Positions 9,851 through 21,668 are shown, counted from the first letter of the stretch. The stretch is DNA of 60,000 nucleotides from an uncultured Methanobacterium sp. (GCF_963666025.1 NZ_OY762552.1:1920001-1980000); one strand, 5' to 3'. Made by a program: numbers and translations. The notes: a model not told the origin generated them from the sequence alone.

Positions 9851-10876
9851 TTAAAGTTTTATCCATCCTTCCTGGAAGGTTTTAACTTCAACTTTCTCCT
9901 CAGGGTCTTCAACAACTGTTCCAATGACCTGGGCGGGATGATGTTTCCCAATGATTTCAAGGGCTTCTGGGACCGTTTCTTGAGGTAAAATAACCGTAAA
10001 TCCAATACCCATATTGAAAACCCGGTACATCTCCTCAACTTCCACTCCCTGGGAGGATATGAATTCAAATATTGGCTGGGGCGATGGAAGGTCATTAATA
10101 CGGTAACCTACTCCATTTTTAAGCCTTTTAAGGTTTGTAAACCCGCCTCCAGTTATATGGGCCAGACCGTGGACTTCTACATTCTCCAGGAGGTCCATGA
10201 TTGCATTTACATAGATGCGGGTTGGTTCCAGGAGTGCTTCTCCCACAGTGATGTTTTCATCGGTGGGGAGAGGATCATCCACCTTGAGACCTGCTTCTTC
10301 GAAGAACACTCGACGTGCCAGGCTCAATCCGTTACTGTGAATTCCGCTGCTTTCAAGACCCAGAATAACGTCGCCTTCCTGAATTTTTGCACCGGCAACA
10401 ACTTTATCTAAATCCACCAGCCCAAGACCAGTGGCAGCCAGGTCAAAATTCCGCACTATCTCGGGTAATGATGCTGTTTCTCCTCCAATCATGGCTACGT
10501 TGGCCTGACGGCATCCTTCAGCAAGCCCTGCAGCGATCTGACTTGCTGCTTCGGGGTCTGGTTTTTCCACGGCCAGGTAATCTACCATGGCCAGGGGACG
10601 GGCTCCCACACAGATAAGATCGTTAACTACCATGGCCACGCAGTCGATACCTACAGTATCGTATTTTTCCATGAGTTCTGCCACCAGGATCTTGCTTCCC
10701 ACTCCGTCGGTACTCATGGCCAGGCCCTGGTTTCCCAGGCGGACCAGGGCGGCGAAGTGACCGCTTTCGGTTATAATATCCTGATATTGGAGTGTTTCTT
10801 TTAGTTTTTTAGTGAGGGCGGAGACTGTGACCTCTTCCAGGTCAATATCTACCCCTGATTCTGAATAAGTTACCAC
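9851..10876 (-). CDS. purM: Phosphoribosylformylglycinamidine cyclo-ligase (AIR synthetase)
   Basis: PurM makes aminoimidazole ribotide from FGAM and ATP in purine synthesis. I take the GTG at 10876 as start (about 341 residues, VTYSESGVDIDLEE), because GGTGAT lies just upstream and family members begin here; a longer frame to 10945 has a poor leader. Motifs include STDGVGSKI, GGETASLPEI, ATGLGLVDLDKVV and HITGGGFTNLKRL. Same strand as comC and probably read through into it. High confidence. Confidence 0.95.
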   Translation of the reverse strand: MVTYSESGVDIDLEEVTVSALTKKLKETLQYQDIITESGHFAALVRLGNQGLAMSTDGVGSKILVAELMEKYDTVGIDCVAMVVNDLICVGARPLAMVDYLAVEKPDPEAASQIAAGLAEGCRQANVAMIGGETASLPEIVRNFDLAATGLGLVDLDKVVAGAKIQEGDVILGLESSGIHSNGLSLARRVFFEEAGLKVDDPLPTDENITVGEALLEPTRIYVNAIMDLLENVEVHGLAHITGGGFTNLKRLKNGVGYRINDLPSPQPIFEFISSQGVEVEEMYRVFNMGIGFTVILPQETVPEALEIIGKHHPAQVIGTVVEDPEEKVEVKTFQEGWIKL

Positions 10877-11008
10877 TTTGATCACCAGATGATTTAAAAT
10901 AAAATATAATTCGTGAGTATTGTATAGAGTTATTTGATTGAACATTAATAAAACTTTTTAGATTCTCTCGTGCAAAATTAACTAGTTAATTATGGTCATA
11001 TATCATTT

Positions 11009-11998
11009 TTATAGTCTTTTAAAAGGCAAAAAAAGTATAATACATAGTTTGGCCAAAGATGGGAGATTAATTTTCCGATGCATTGGTTGGGAAGAGTTTA
11101 CTTTTTCCTTTGATTTTTTATCGGGACAATTTAGAAGGAAGGTCACCACTTCTATCATGGCATTAGCTCCTATTTTCCGAACATGGTAATCCTCATCGTC
11201 AAGATATGCTTTCAATCGATTTAAATGTCCTTTTTCCATGAAAGTATGGGCATAAATAGTTGCTAGTCGTTCTAAAGAATCAGCTGGTTTCCACTGAAAA
11301 TTGGATATATTTGAATAGGGTATAACTCCTTCTTCCAAAATGGTTCCAAAAGAAAACTCTTCCATATCTGTCAATTCAGGGAAAAGTTCTTCTAATTGGT
11401 TTGAAAAAAGGATTTTATCTAGAAAAACATTTATTTGACGGTACCTTCGTATAAAAGGAAAAAGATACCGGTTTTTTGAACTAAAAAATGATTTTTCTCC
11501 TTCATGAGATTGTCCATTTAGGGGAGATGAAAAGGGTAAGTGGAATGGTGTGACCTTCTTCTGGCCAAATTTTTCTAGATCAATAGAAAACTCTGTAAAA
11601 ACTTCTAAAATTAGGTCTGCCAACACTATATTATTAATCATGCCTGATATGTCCTCTAATGATTCTTGTGCAGCGGTACTAACATTTAATTGAGGATCAT
11701 CACGCATATCATCCAAATCTTGAATAATAAGCTCACGTAATAATTTTTCAGTAATTAAGGGGTATAATTTTCCTAAGCTATAAGCTCTAACATCTTTTTT
11801 GGGATGGGATAATAGAACCAAAATAAGTTCTAACCCTAGTTTTATTTGATGTTTGTGAGTGTGAGTAATGGCTATTTTTATTTTTTTTTCCAGGTCACGG
11901 TGCGTTGGGGATTCGTTTTTTAGCAGATTTTCTGGATAGATTTGCCATTCGGGGGAATGTTCAAAACCCTTTTCTAGGGAATTTCTTTCATAGGTCAA
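11009..11998 (-). CDS. Unrecognised HEAT-repeat-like protein
   Basis: 329 residues, not recognised as a named family. Two helical-repeat-like stretches are visible, HPKKDVRAYSLGKLYPLI (about 66-83) and DEDYHVRKIGANAMIEVVTFLL (about 272-293), each with the Asp-x-x-x-Arg spacing of HEAT units, so a scaffold or binding role is possible. Charged, no signal peptide. The only in-frame start is TTG 11998. A much better start, ATG 12009 behind GGAGGTGAGGTGAT, is in another frame and stops after four codons, so the 5' end may hold a one-base frameshift. The gene sits between fttA and purM, which I remember as adjacent in Methanothermobacter, so it may be an insertion. Confidence 0.55.
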   Translation of the reverse strand: MTYERNSLEKGFEHSPEWQIYPENLLKNESPTHRDLEKKIKIAITHTHKHQIKLGLELILVLLSHPKKDVRAYSLGKLYPLITEKLLRELIIQDLDDMRDDPQLNVSTAAQESLEDISGMINNIVLADLILEVFTEFSIDLEKFGQKKVTPFHLPFSSPLNGQSHEGEKSFFSSKNRYLFPFIRRYRQINVFLDKILFSNQLEELFPELTDMEEFSFGTILEEGVIPYSNISNFQWKPADSLERLATIYAHTFMEKGHLNRLKAYLDDEDYHVRKIGANAMIEVVTFLLNCPDKKSKEKVNSSQPMHRKINLPSLAKLCIILFLPFKRL

Positions 11999-12009
11999 CT
12001 CGGCCCCAT

Positions 12010-12361
12010 ATCACCTCACCTCCCTCTATAGGATGCGGTATTTCCTTCAATTTATTACATCTTATTGCAGCTTAATTCAGCTTATTTCATCTATATTAAT
12101 ATATAAAATTATGATAATTAAACATTACGGTAATATTAGTGGAGTGCTTACATTTATCCCTACATCAATTTGGGTTTAATTTAATGGAGAAACTTAAAAA
12201 TAAATGATTTGATGAGTTTATCATTTTAAATATTTATAAAGAGTTTTAAATTTATAAGAGCAGATTCTTAAAATAAGGATTTAAAATCAATAAAAAGAAT
12301 TAGATCAGGTAAAAACAAAATAAAGCGAGATATTCAAAATAAAAAGATAAAGTGGGGATTG
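12010..12361. other. AT-rich spacer upstream of the HEAT-like gene
   Basis: No gene seen. Contains the strong double ribosome binding site at about 12010-12024 (minus strand), TATA-like sequence around 12100-12110, and a T-poor end of the fttA transcript. Two GCAGCTTAAT/TCAGCTTATT words at about 12066-12086 form a short direct repeat. Confidence 0.4.
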
Positions 12362-14295
<1,934 letters not shown>

Positions 14296-14298
14296 TTT

Positions 14299-14337
14299 GA
14301 GCCCAAATTGGGGGCCCTTTTTAAAGTTATTTATAAT
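14299..14337 (-). promoter_or_regulatory. fttA promoter: TATA box and GC-rich inverted repeat
   Basis: On the minus strand a TATA box ATTATAAATAA (14337-14327) precedes GGGCCC-CCAATTT-GGGCTC (14317-14299), a 6-bp inverted repeat with one G-T pair. Spacing puts the repeat on the expected start site. It may be an operator or an early RNA hairpin; neither is shown. Confidence 0.4.
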
Positions 14338-14366
14338 GTTTTTAAAGTTGTACTGTTAATAAAAAA

Positions 14367-15027
<661 letters not shown>

Positions 15028-15063
15028 AAAATAGCTTTCTATGTGCTACTTTAAGATTCATTG

Positions 15064-15072
15064 TATATAAAT
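15064..15072 (-). promoter_or_regulatory. TATA box of psmB
   Basis: ATTTATATA on the minus strand, about 65 bases before the psmB start codon. It is the best match to the methanogen box A in this spacer. Confidence 0.5.
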
Positions 15073-15438
15073 ATTGCTTAATTTTACTGGTTAAATACAA
15101 TCTAATTACCAGTTTTTCTGTCTTTATTTTTCATGCCCAGCCTATATAAGTCTTTTCCCTTATTTTTTATATACTTACAAGTTATCACCGCAATATTCGC
15201 TTTTTATCATCAATTAAAGGATTTATATTCATTTATCCCTTTTGAATCAGTATAATAATGGTTATTTAGTATTAAACACCAGAGTCATCTGATATAAAGT
15301 CATCTGATATTATAATAATGGATAACTGTTGGTGTATCTTTCTTGAATTAATTAAAGTGAAATATTACTGAATGATATTATTTGAAGTTGGGGACATTCC
15401 CATTAATTTTATACCCTCCCAGACTTCCAATATATAAT
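15073..15438. other. Spacer between psmB and the taw2-like gene
   Basis: No gene seen. It holds the direct repeat AGTCATCTGATAT (about 15283 and 15298, 15 bases apart) and a distant inverted pair ACACCA/TGGTGT (about 15278 and 15335). A CTATATAAG element near 15142 could be a rightward TATA box. Confidence 0.4.
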
Positions 15439-16173
15439 ATGAAAGGTAAGGTAATAGGTGACATTCTAGTTTTGAAAAATCAGCAGGTGGACAATCCCCA
15501 GGAACTCCTTAATATTCCCGGGGTAAATCGGGTTGTACGTCTGGGCAGGATAAAGGGACTCCAGAGGGAGCCAGATGTGGAAATAATTCTTGGCGAGGGC
15601 ACCGAGACAGTTCACCGGGAAAACCATTGCCAGTATAAACTGGATGTGGCCAGGGTAATGTGGTCCAAGGGAAACACCACTGAAAGAAAGAGGATGGGTC
15701 AGTTAGTCCGGCCAGGAGAGACCGTGGTTGATTTATTCGCAGGAATTGGTTATTTCACCATACCCATGGCGGTACATGCAAATCCAAAGAAAATCTATGC
15801 TGTGGAGATAAATCCAGTTGCCCATGGTTACCTATCTGAAAATATAGAACTTAACCATGTTCAGGATGTGGTTGAACCTATTCTGGGTGACTGCAGGGAT
15901 GTAGCACCACGAAATATTGCAGATCGAGTTTTAATGGGGTACATTGGGAATACCGAGGAGTATCTTGACCTGGCAATGGAAGTAGTCAAAGATGGTGGGA
16001 TCATTCATTACCATGAATCTGTTCCAGATAAATTGAAATATATACGGCCTGCCGAAAGGATCCAGGAAGCTGCAGGTGATTTTGATGTGGATATACTAAA
16101 CCAGAGAATTATAAAAAAGTATTCACCAGGGGTTTATCACATGGTGGTTGATGCCCAAGTGCATAAAAATTAA
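15439..16173 (+). CDS. taw2: Trm5/TYW2-type methyltransferase, probably Taw2 (wybutosine pathway)
   Basis: About 244 residues from ATG 15439 (MKGKVIGDILVL); a TTG at 15382 would add 19 residues without homology that I recognise. The class I SAM fold is clear: VVDLFAGIGYFTIPMAV (motif I), YAVEINPVAHGYLSENI, then RVLMGYIGNTEEYL and GGIIHYHESV. The short length and MGYIGNT motif fit Taw2, which transfers the 3-amino-3-carboxypropyl group of SAM to the tricyclic G37 base of tRNA-Phe, better than the longer Trm5. No good ribosome binding site is seen, so the message may be leaderless or start elsewhere. Confidence 0.8.
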   Translation: MKGKVIGDILVLKNQQVDNPQELLNIPGVNRVVRLGRIKGLQREPDVEIILGEGTETVHRENHCQYKLDVARVMWSKGNTTERKRMGQLVRPGETVVDLFAGIGYFTIPMAVHANPKKIYAVEINPVAHGYLSENIELNHVQDVVEPILGDCRDVAPRNIADRVLMGYIGNTEEYLDLAMEVVKDGGIIHYHESVPDKLKYIRPAERIQEAAGDFDVDILNQRIIKKYSPGVYHMVVDAQVHKN

Positions 16174-16200
16174 AAAAAGGGGATGATTGGGGGGATTAAT

Positions 16201-16722
16201 ATGGAAATTTTCGAGACCATAAGTCAGAGAAGAAGTATCAGGCGATTTAAAAAAGAGGATATTGATGAATCTTTAATTGAGAAGATTATCCAAGCCGGTA
16301 TCTGGGCACCTTCAGCAGGGAACCTGCAGAGCTGGGAGTTGATTATGGTTAAAAATTCTCATACCAAAGAAAAACTCTCTGAAGCTGCTTATATGCGTGA
16401 TTTTATAGCTAAAGCGCCGGTGGTAATGGTTCCGTGTATTAACCAGCGTGTTTCTGGTGCTATTTATGGTAAGAGGGGTGTGGAACTTTACTCCGTACAG
16501 GATGTTTCTTGTGCTATAGAGAACATGCTCCTCATGGCCCATGCACTGGGTATTGGGGCCTGCTGGGTGGGAGCCTTTGATGAACAGCAGGTAATAAACT
16601 TACTGGGCACACCATCTTATGTGCGACCTGTAGCACTGCTTCCTATGGGTTATCCAGACGAAAAACCACATTCACCGCCCAGGCGGGATGCAGCTGATTT
16701 TTTACACTTAGAAAAATATTAA
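16201..16722 (+). CDS. Nitroreductase-family FMN protein
   Basis: About 173 residues from ATG 16201, preceded by GGGGGGAT; family members begin MEIFETISQRRSIRRFK. FMN contacts are visible in RRSIRRF, APSAGNLQSWELIMV (about 38-52) and LGIGACWVGAFDEQQV (about 118-133). The protein is normal in length and related to the broken gene at 6060. Substrate unknown. It follows the taw2-like gene by 27 bases and is probably cotranscribed. Confidence 0.87.
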   Translation: MEIFETISQRRSIRRFKKEDIDESLIEKIIQAGIWAPSAGNLQSWELIMVKNSHTKEKLSEAAYMRDFIAKAPVVMVPCINQRVSGAIYGKRGVELYSVQDVSCAIENMLLMAHALGIGACWVGAFDEQQVINLLGTPSYVRPVALLPMGYPDEKPHSPPRRDAADFLHLEKY

Positions 16723-17099
16723 ACTGTCCTTCTTTTTTCTAAATCCAATCAATGTCATTAACTGGCCTTAAATTATAAATAGGGTTAATTCCTATAATTG
16801 ATAATATCAAACAATATTGTCATTGCTTTTCATGATGAGGTTTTTCCTGGAATAATCTAATGGATTGATTCATTCGTTTAAACGGTAAACATTTACAGGA
16901 CAATCGGAAGGTTTGTAGGTGGTAAAATCATGGCGATACTTTCATATAAAGTTCAACAGTAATCCATCAGTAAATCCATCAGTAAATCCATCAGTAAATC
17001 CATCAGTAAATTTATCGTAATCCAAAGCATAGAAATATAATAAAAAATAAAAAAGTATTCTTGTAATATTAATATGATATTAATTATTTGGGAGTAAAT
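16723..17099. other. Spacer before the REC-PAS gene
   Basis: No gene of convincing size. A ten-codon open frame starts at 16931 behind GGTGG but looks accidental. A 12-bp tandem repeat occupies about 16970-17011, and GGGAG just before 17100 is the ribosome binding site of the next gene. Confidence 0.4.
16970..17011. repeat. 12-bp tandem repeat upstream of the REC-PAS gene
   Basis: Four near-perfect copies of AATCCATCAGTA lie between about 16970 and 17011, within the likely promoter/leader region of the response-regulator gene at 17100. Confidence 0.85.
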
Positions 17100-17891
17100 A
17101 TGTCACAGCAGTCCAAGATTTTGGTGGTGGAGGATGAAGCCCTCACTGGAATGGAACTCCAGAAAAAATTGATTTTATGGGGTTATGATGTGGTAGATAT
17201 AGTTTCTTCAGGAGAAGATGCAGTTAAAAAGGCATTGGAACTGGAACCAGACCTTATTTTAATGGATATTCTACTCAAGGGCTGTATGAATGGGATAGAT
17301 GCTGCTAAGATCATTAAGAAAAATAAGCAAATCCCAATTATTTATCTGACTGCCTACTGTAACTCTGAAACTTTCCAGGGTGCCAAGGTCACCCAACCTC
17401 AGGCCTACCTCATCAAACCATTTGATGAAAACGAACTGAAATTTGCCATTGAAATGGCTTTTTACAGTAATCAATCCCGGTTAAAACTGGAAAAAAGCGA
17501 AGCACATTACCGAATTCTTGCGGAATGTTCTCAGGATATGATTTTCATTATAAATAAGGAGTTAAGGGTGGATTATGTTAATAAATCTTCATTAAAACAT
17601 TTAAAACTTACCAAAGAAGAAATTATTGGTAAACCAGTTAAAAATGTATTCCCAAAACAGGTTTTTGACGTGCAGATAAGTGCGCTGCAGTATGTGTTTA
17701 ACACTGGAAATTCAATTCGTGTAAAAAACCCATTCATATTCCCTGGCTGTGAATTGTGGCTGGATACCCGGTTAAAACCCTTAAGAAATGATGAAGGTGA
17801 GATATATGCGGTTATGGGGATTTCAAGAGAAAACAATGAAAGTAATCTCCATGAAGCTCAAAAAGATAAATTAAAGATGAAACCTGATTAA
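17100..17891 (+). CDS. Response regulator: receiver domain plus PAS domain
   Basis: 263 residues; ATG 17100 follows GGGAG. The receiver domain (1-120) has the acidic pair VVEDE, phospho-acceptor Asp in ILMDILL (near 60), Thr in YLTAY and Lys in YLIKPF. A PAS domain follows (about 137-250: AECSQDMIFIINKELRVDYVN). There is no DNA-binding or kinase domain, a common layout in methanogens, where such proteins probably signal through protein contacts. It is the first of three signalling genes on the same strand. Confidence 0.88.
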   Translation: MSQQSKILVVEDEALTGMELQKKLILWGYDVVDIVSSGEDAVKKALELEPDLILMDILLKGCMNGIDAAKIIKKNKQIPIIYLTAYCNSETFQGAKVTQPQAYLIKPFDENELKFAIEMAFYSNQSRLKLEKSEAHYRILAECSQDMIFIINKELRVDYVNKSSLKHLKLTKEEIIGKPVKNVFPKQVFDVQISALQYVFNTGNSIRVKNPFIFPGCELWLDTRLKPLRNDEGEIYAVMGISRENNESNLHEAQKDKLKMKPD

Positions 17892-18103
17892 GATAACCTA
17901 TTATGATGTTGAAATGGAAATCAAGTGATATGGGACTCACTAATTAAATAAGTGGTATGGTAAAACATTTACTTTAACTGGGCCATTATGTTCGGTTTTC
18001 TATTTATTGGAAACTTTATTTAGAAATTTTGTATGTTTAAGTGGATGATGACTTGGGATTAAGGGTGAGTAACTAGGGATATGGGAAAGGGAGGCTTTTA
18101 ATT

Positions 18104-18541
18104 ATGAATTTGGATGAACTGGAAATTCTCCTGGTTGAAGATAATCCCACTGATGCTGAACTGACCCTGAGGGCTTTGAAGCGGAAAAACTTAGCCAACA
18201 GATTGGTTTGGGTCAAAGATGGGGAGGAGGCCCTTAACTTCATTCATGCTAAGGGCCAGTTTCAGGATAGGGATCCTGAAGATTTGCCTCGTTTGATACT
18301 CCTGGATTTAAGAATGCCTAAGGTAGACGGTCTGGAAGTTTTAAAGGAAATAAAGGCTAGCGAGCGAACCCGGAAGATACCAGTTGTGGTTCTGACTTCT
18401 TCACAGCAGGATAAGGATCTGGTGGAAAGTTACAAGTTGGGGGTAAATAGTTACGTGAGTAAACCAGTGGAATTTGATGAGTTCATAGAAGCAGTTTCAA
18501 CCCTTGGATTGTACTGGATGTTAATAAATAAACATCCCTGA
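18104..18541 (+). CDS. Single-domain response regulator (Rcp1-like receiver)
   Basis: 145 residues, only a receiver domain. LLVEDNPTDAELTLRALKR is the start typical of Rcp1/CheY-like regulators paired with phytochrome-type or hybrid kinases. The phospho-acceptor Asp lies in ILLDLRMPKVDG (near 67), Thr/Ser in VVLTSS and Lys in YVSKPV. It precedes the histidine kinase by 59 bases and is probably its partner or a relay. Confidence 0.9.
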   Translation: MNLDELEILLVEDNPTDAELTLRALKRKNLANRLVWVKDGEEALNFIHAKGQFQDRDPEDLPRLILLDLRMPKVDGLEVLKEIKASERTRKIPVVVLTSSQQDKDLVESYKLGVNSYVSKPVEFDEFIEAVSTLGLYWMLINKHP

Positions 18542-18600
18542 TGTGAACATGGGTATTGAGGGAATCAATTCGGGTGGAAAGAATCTTAGGGGGATAATCT

Positions 18601-20400
18601 ATGGAGGATACTATTCGTATTTTAATTCTGGAAGATGTTCCATTGGATCTGGAGTTAATGGAAACTGAACTTAAAAGGGATGGCATTAATTTTGTTTCTC
18701 GTTGTGTGGAAGAGAAAGAAGAGTACATAAACCTAATAACCGAGTTTCAGCCAGAAATAATCCTGGCTGACCATTCTCTGCCCCACTTTGATGGTATATC
18801 TGCCATGTACATTGCCCAGGATATTTCACCAGAAACCCCATTTATTTTTGTAAGCGGGCAGATGGGAGAAGAATTCGCGGTTGAAATGCTTAAAAAAGGA
18901 GCCACGGATTATGTTCTAAAACATAACCTTTCTAAATTAGGACATTCTGTAAAAAGAGCTCTTAAAGAGGCAGAGGAATATCGTAATAAGAAAGAGGCAG
19001 AAGAAAGACTGGCAAAAAATGAGAATAAATACCGGGCACTTTTTGAATTATCTCCAGACTATGTGGTGGTTTTAGACCCAAAAGGTAGGGTGCTGGATAT
19101 AAATCACAGGGTGGTAGAGAGCACTGGATTTTCCAGAGAGGAACTCGTTGGCACAGACGTGAATGAACTTGTCAGAACTTTCCTAAGTTACACCATTGAT
19201 GAAGATAGAATATTCAAATTTTTAACCAGCAATCAAATTGAGCCCGTGGAAATAAAAATAGAACTTGACAATGGAATTGAATATGTTGAAGTGCATCACG
19301 CCCCTATTATAATGGAAGGGGAAATTTTTGCCATTCAAATAATTGGAAGAGAGATAACTAAACGTAAAAAAGCAGAAAAAGATTTAATCGAAAGCAAAAA
19401 AAATTTACATAATTTAAATATATATTTGGAAGCTATAATAAATGCATCCCCGTTCGCGATTGTTGATTTACACCCTGATGGGCGCGTAAAATCTCTATGG
19501 AATCCTGCAGCAGAGAATATTTTCGGTTGGAAAAAGATGGATGTATTGGGGAAACCTTTGCCTTTTTTAAATGAAAATAAAGAAATTAAATACGAAAATA
19601 TCATGACTAATGTTCTTTCTGGTGAATTAAAGTCGGATATTGAACTGGAATGTGCTCGAAATAATGGTGAATTGATTTACACCATGATGGCCACCGCACC
19701 ACTTTTAAATATTGATAACAACCCTCAGGGAGTTATGGCAACTTTTGCAGATATCAGTGATATGATCATGGCTGAAAAGCAGATTAAGGCTTCTTTAGAG
19801 GAAAAAGAAGTTTTGTTGAGGGAGATTCATCATCGGGTGAAAAATAATCTACAGATCATCTCCAGTCTGATGAGTCTGCAGTCAGAGTACACTCAGGAAC
19901 CAGAAACACTGAAGATGTTTCAGGAAAGTAAAAATCGTATTCGGTCCATGGCCCTTATCCATGAAAAACTGTACCAATCTGAAGACATGGCCCATATTGA
20001 CTTTGGGGAATACTTGATGAGTCTTTCGGAGATGCTTGCAACGTTTCATAGGGAAAAAAGTAATGTTTGTGTTCTTTTAGAGTGTGATTCGGTTTTCCTG
20101 GAAATCGACACTGCTATTTCCCTGGGGCTTATTGTAAATGAATTGGTGTCGAACTGTTTTAAACATGCTTTTCCCGTGGAATCAGAGGGTATAATTGGAA
20201 TAAACCTTTCCAAAGTGCCTGAAGGGTATTTACTGGAAGTGGCCGATAATGGGGTGGGACTTCCTGATAATTTTGATATAAAAAACACCAACTCCCTGGG
20301 ACTTCAAATTGTTCAAACCCTGACCATACAGTTAAGAGGTTCTCTGGAAATAGAAAAAGAGGATGGGGTCAGTTTTAAGTTGGCTTTCAACAATGAATGA
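18601..20400 (+). CDS. Hybrid sensor kinase: REC-PAS-PAS-HisKA_2-HATPase
   Basis: 599 residues, no membrane segment, so a cytoplasmic sensor. Order: N-terminal receiver (1-120, LADHSLPHFDG), PAS 1 (about 138-260), PAS 2 (about 275-390), HisKA_2 dimerisation box LLREIHHRVKNNLQIISSL with the phospho-histidine near 409, and HATPase with N-box LVNELVSNCFKHAF near 512 and DNGVGLP near 555. The kinase can phosphorylate its own receiver or the two upstream regulators. The sensed ligand is unknown; no cofactor residue was identified in the PAS domains. Confidence 0.9.
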   Translation: MEDTIRILILEDVPLDLELMETELKRDGINFVSRCVEEKEEYINLITEFQPEIILADHSLPHFDGISAMYIAQDISPETPFIFVSGQMGEEFAVEMLKKGATDYVLKHNLSKLGHSVKRALKEAEEYRNKKEAEERLAKNENKYRALFELSPDYVVVLDPKGRVLDINHRVVESTGFSREELVGTDVNELVRTFLSYTIDEDRIFKFLTSNQIEPVEIKIELDNGIEYVEVHHAPIIMEGEIFAIQIIGREITKRKKAEKDLIESKKNLHNLNIYLEAIINASPFAIVDLHPDGRVKSLWNPAAENIFGWKKMDVLGKPLPFLNENKEIKYENIMTNVLSGELKSDIELECARNNGELIYTMMATAPLLNIDNNPQGVMATFADISDMIMAEKQIKASLEEKEVLLREIHHRVKNNLQIISSLMSLQSEYTQEPETLKMFQESKNRIRSMALIHEKLYQSEDMAHIDFGEYLMSLSEMLATFHREKSNVCVLLECDSVFLEIDTAISLGLIVNELVSNCFKHAFPVESEGIIGINLSKVPEGYLLEVADNGVGLPDNFDIKNTNSLGLQIVQTLTIQLRGSLEIEKEDGVSFKLAFNNE

Positions 20401-20439
20401 CATTAATTTATTAAAAGCATTTTTTTTTAAAAAAATCAG

Positions 20440-20461
20440 ATCAGGAGTTATAACTCCTGAT
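20440..20461. terminator. 22-bp perfect palindrome between convergent genes
   Basis: ATCAGGAGTTA is followed directly by its reverse complement, between the kinase gene (ends 20400) and the antiporter gene (ends 20526). A T8 tract (20421-20428) and A-tract precede it. It could act as a bidirectional terminator or processing hairpin, or bind a dimeric protein. Confidence 0.5.
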
Positions 20462-20525
20462 AATCCATTGCATTATTATCATGTTTAATTTTATCATTTC
20501 AGGGAGTAATATTTACTTGGAGTCA

Positions 20526-21668
20526 CTATTCAACTACATCTTCCCTGTGCTTGGGTAAAAACCATTTTTGTGCTACAAAGGTGGGGATCACTGCACTGGA
20601 AACTACAACTCCAATAAGCACTGAATATTGCACGGAATCTATGTAACCTGCATTAAGGCCGAATAAACTGGCTATTGTTCCAAATGTAAGCCCTGTACTC
20701 ATTAAAAGAGTGGTGTACATGCTTCCATTGGGGATGTATCTGTTTGCAAGGAAGTAAACTCCCAAGAACTTGGCTAAGAGTTTGATGACAAATAATATCA
20801 GGAATAGTCCCAGTGATGCCAGGATCAAGGAGAATGAAACTTTTAAACCACCTACTATAAAGAAAATAGGGGTTATAGCAGCGTATGCAACGGTTCTCAT
20901 TCTAACCATTAATTCCTTCACTTTTGCCAATTCCTTTGACATTAAAAGTCCCAAAATAAATGCCGGTAAAACTGCTTCTCCATTCCCAATTGCGGCAAAA
21001 TACATAAATATTACCAGAAGCACGAAAATGTATTTTATTTCCGGCTCTATGACTTTATTTTTGAGTTTTTCGTGGTTGAAAATGTGTTTAGAATATTTGG
21101 ATGCTAAAATTATAACCACAATGGAAACTATGATGAATAGAACCGTGTACAAATCAGGTTTAATGAAAAGGATACTCAGTACTATCACGGTTAACATATC
21201 AGTTATGAAAGTAGCTGCCAGTACTATTTTAACCAGATTAACATCTGGAATATCTGTTTCCAGTAATACAGAATATACAACTGCCAGTGAAGTTGTTGAA
21301 AGTGCAATTCCAGCGATTAACGCTGCTTGGATGTTCCACCCTGCTATAAAATAGGTGTAAATAGATGCCCCAATAAAAGGCGCTAAGAAGGAGAAAAATC
21401 CTATTAAAAAACTTTCTTTATACTTTTCTCTCATTACCTGTGTATCAATCTCTGTACCAGCCATGAATGTTAGCAGAATTCCACCAAATGAAGCGATCAT
21501 GGTCATCCAATCAGTTGCATGAAGAAAGCCAAGGTTTCCAAAAATAACTCCCACTATCAGTTCTATGATGGCTACTGCCATTCCTACTCTTAAAGAAATT
21601 AAACTTGCTATAAAAATAGCAATAATCAATATTAATATGTTAACTTGCGCTAATATGTCTACTGTCAA
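20526..21668 (-). CDS. Cation:proton antiporter (CPA2-type)
   Basis: 380 residues with about 11-12 hydrophobic segments. It resembles the NapA/KefB-type Na+(K+)/H+ exchanger core: ELIVGVIFGNLGF near 36, TFMAGTEIDTQVM, and ALSTTSLAVVYSVL near 140-155, with LPAFILGLLMSK later. No C-terminal TrkA nucleotide-binding domain is present. The start is TTG 21668, supported by AGGAGG eight bases upstream. Likely function is pH or sodium homeostasis at the cytoplasmic membrane; the ion cannot be specified. Confidence 0.85.
   Translation of the reverse strand: MTVDILAQVNILILIIAIFIASLISLRVGMAVAIIELIVGVIFGNLGFLHATDWMTMIASFGGILLTFMAGTEIDTQVMREKYKESFLIGFFSFLAPFIGASIYTYFIAGWNIQAALIAGIALSTTSLAVVYSVLLETDIPDVNLVKIVLAATFITDMLTVIVLSILFIKPDLYTVLFIIVSIVVIILASKYSKHIFNHEKLKNKVIEPEIKYIFVLLVIFMYFAAIGNGEAVLPAFILGLLMSKELAKVKELMVRMRTVAYAAITPIFFIVGGLKVSFSLILASLGLFLILFVIKLLAKFLGVYFLANRYIPNGSMYTTLLMSTGLTFGTIASLFGLNAGYIDSVQYSVLIGVVVSSAVIPTFVAQKWFLPKHREDVVE

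Noticed and set aside
20770..21354. Long open frame (194 codons) on the plus strand inside the antiporter gene
   Set aside because: Antisense shadow: the opposite strand encodes a complete membrane antiporter with family motifs, and the plus frame has no recognisable domain.
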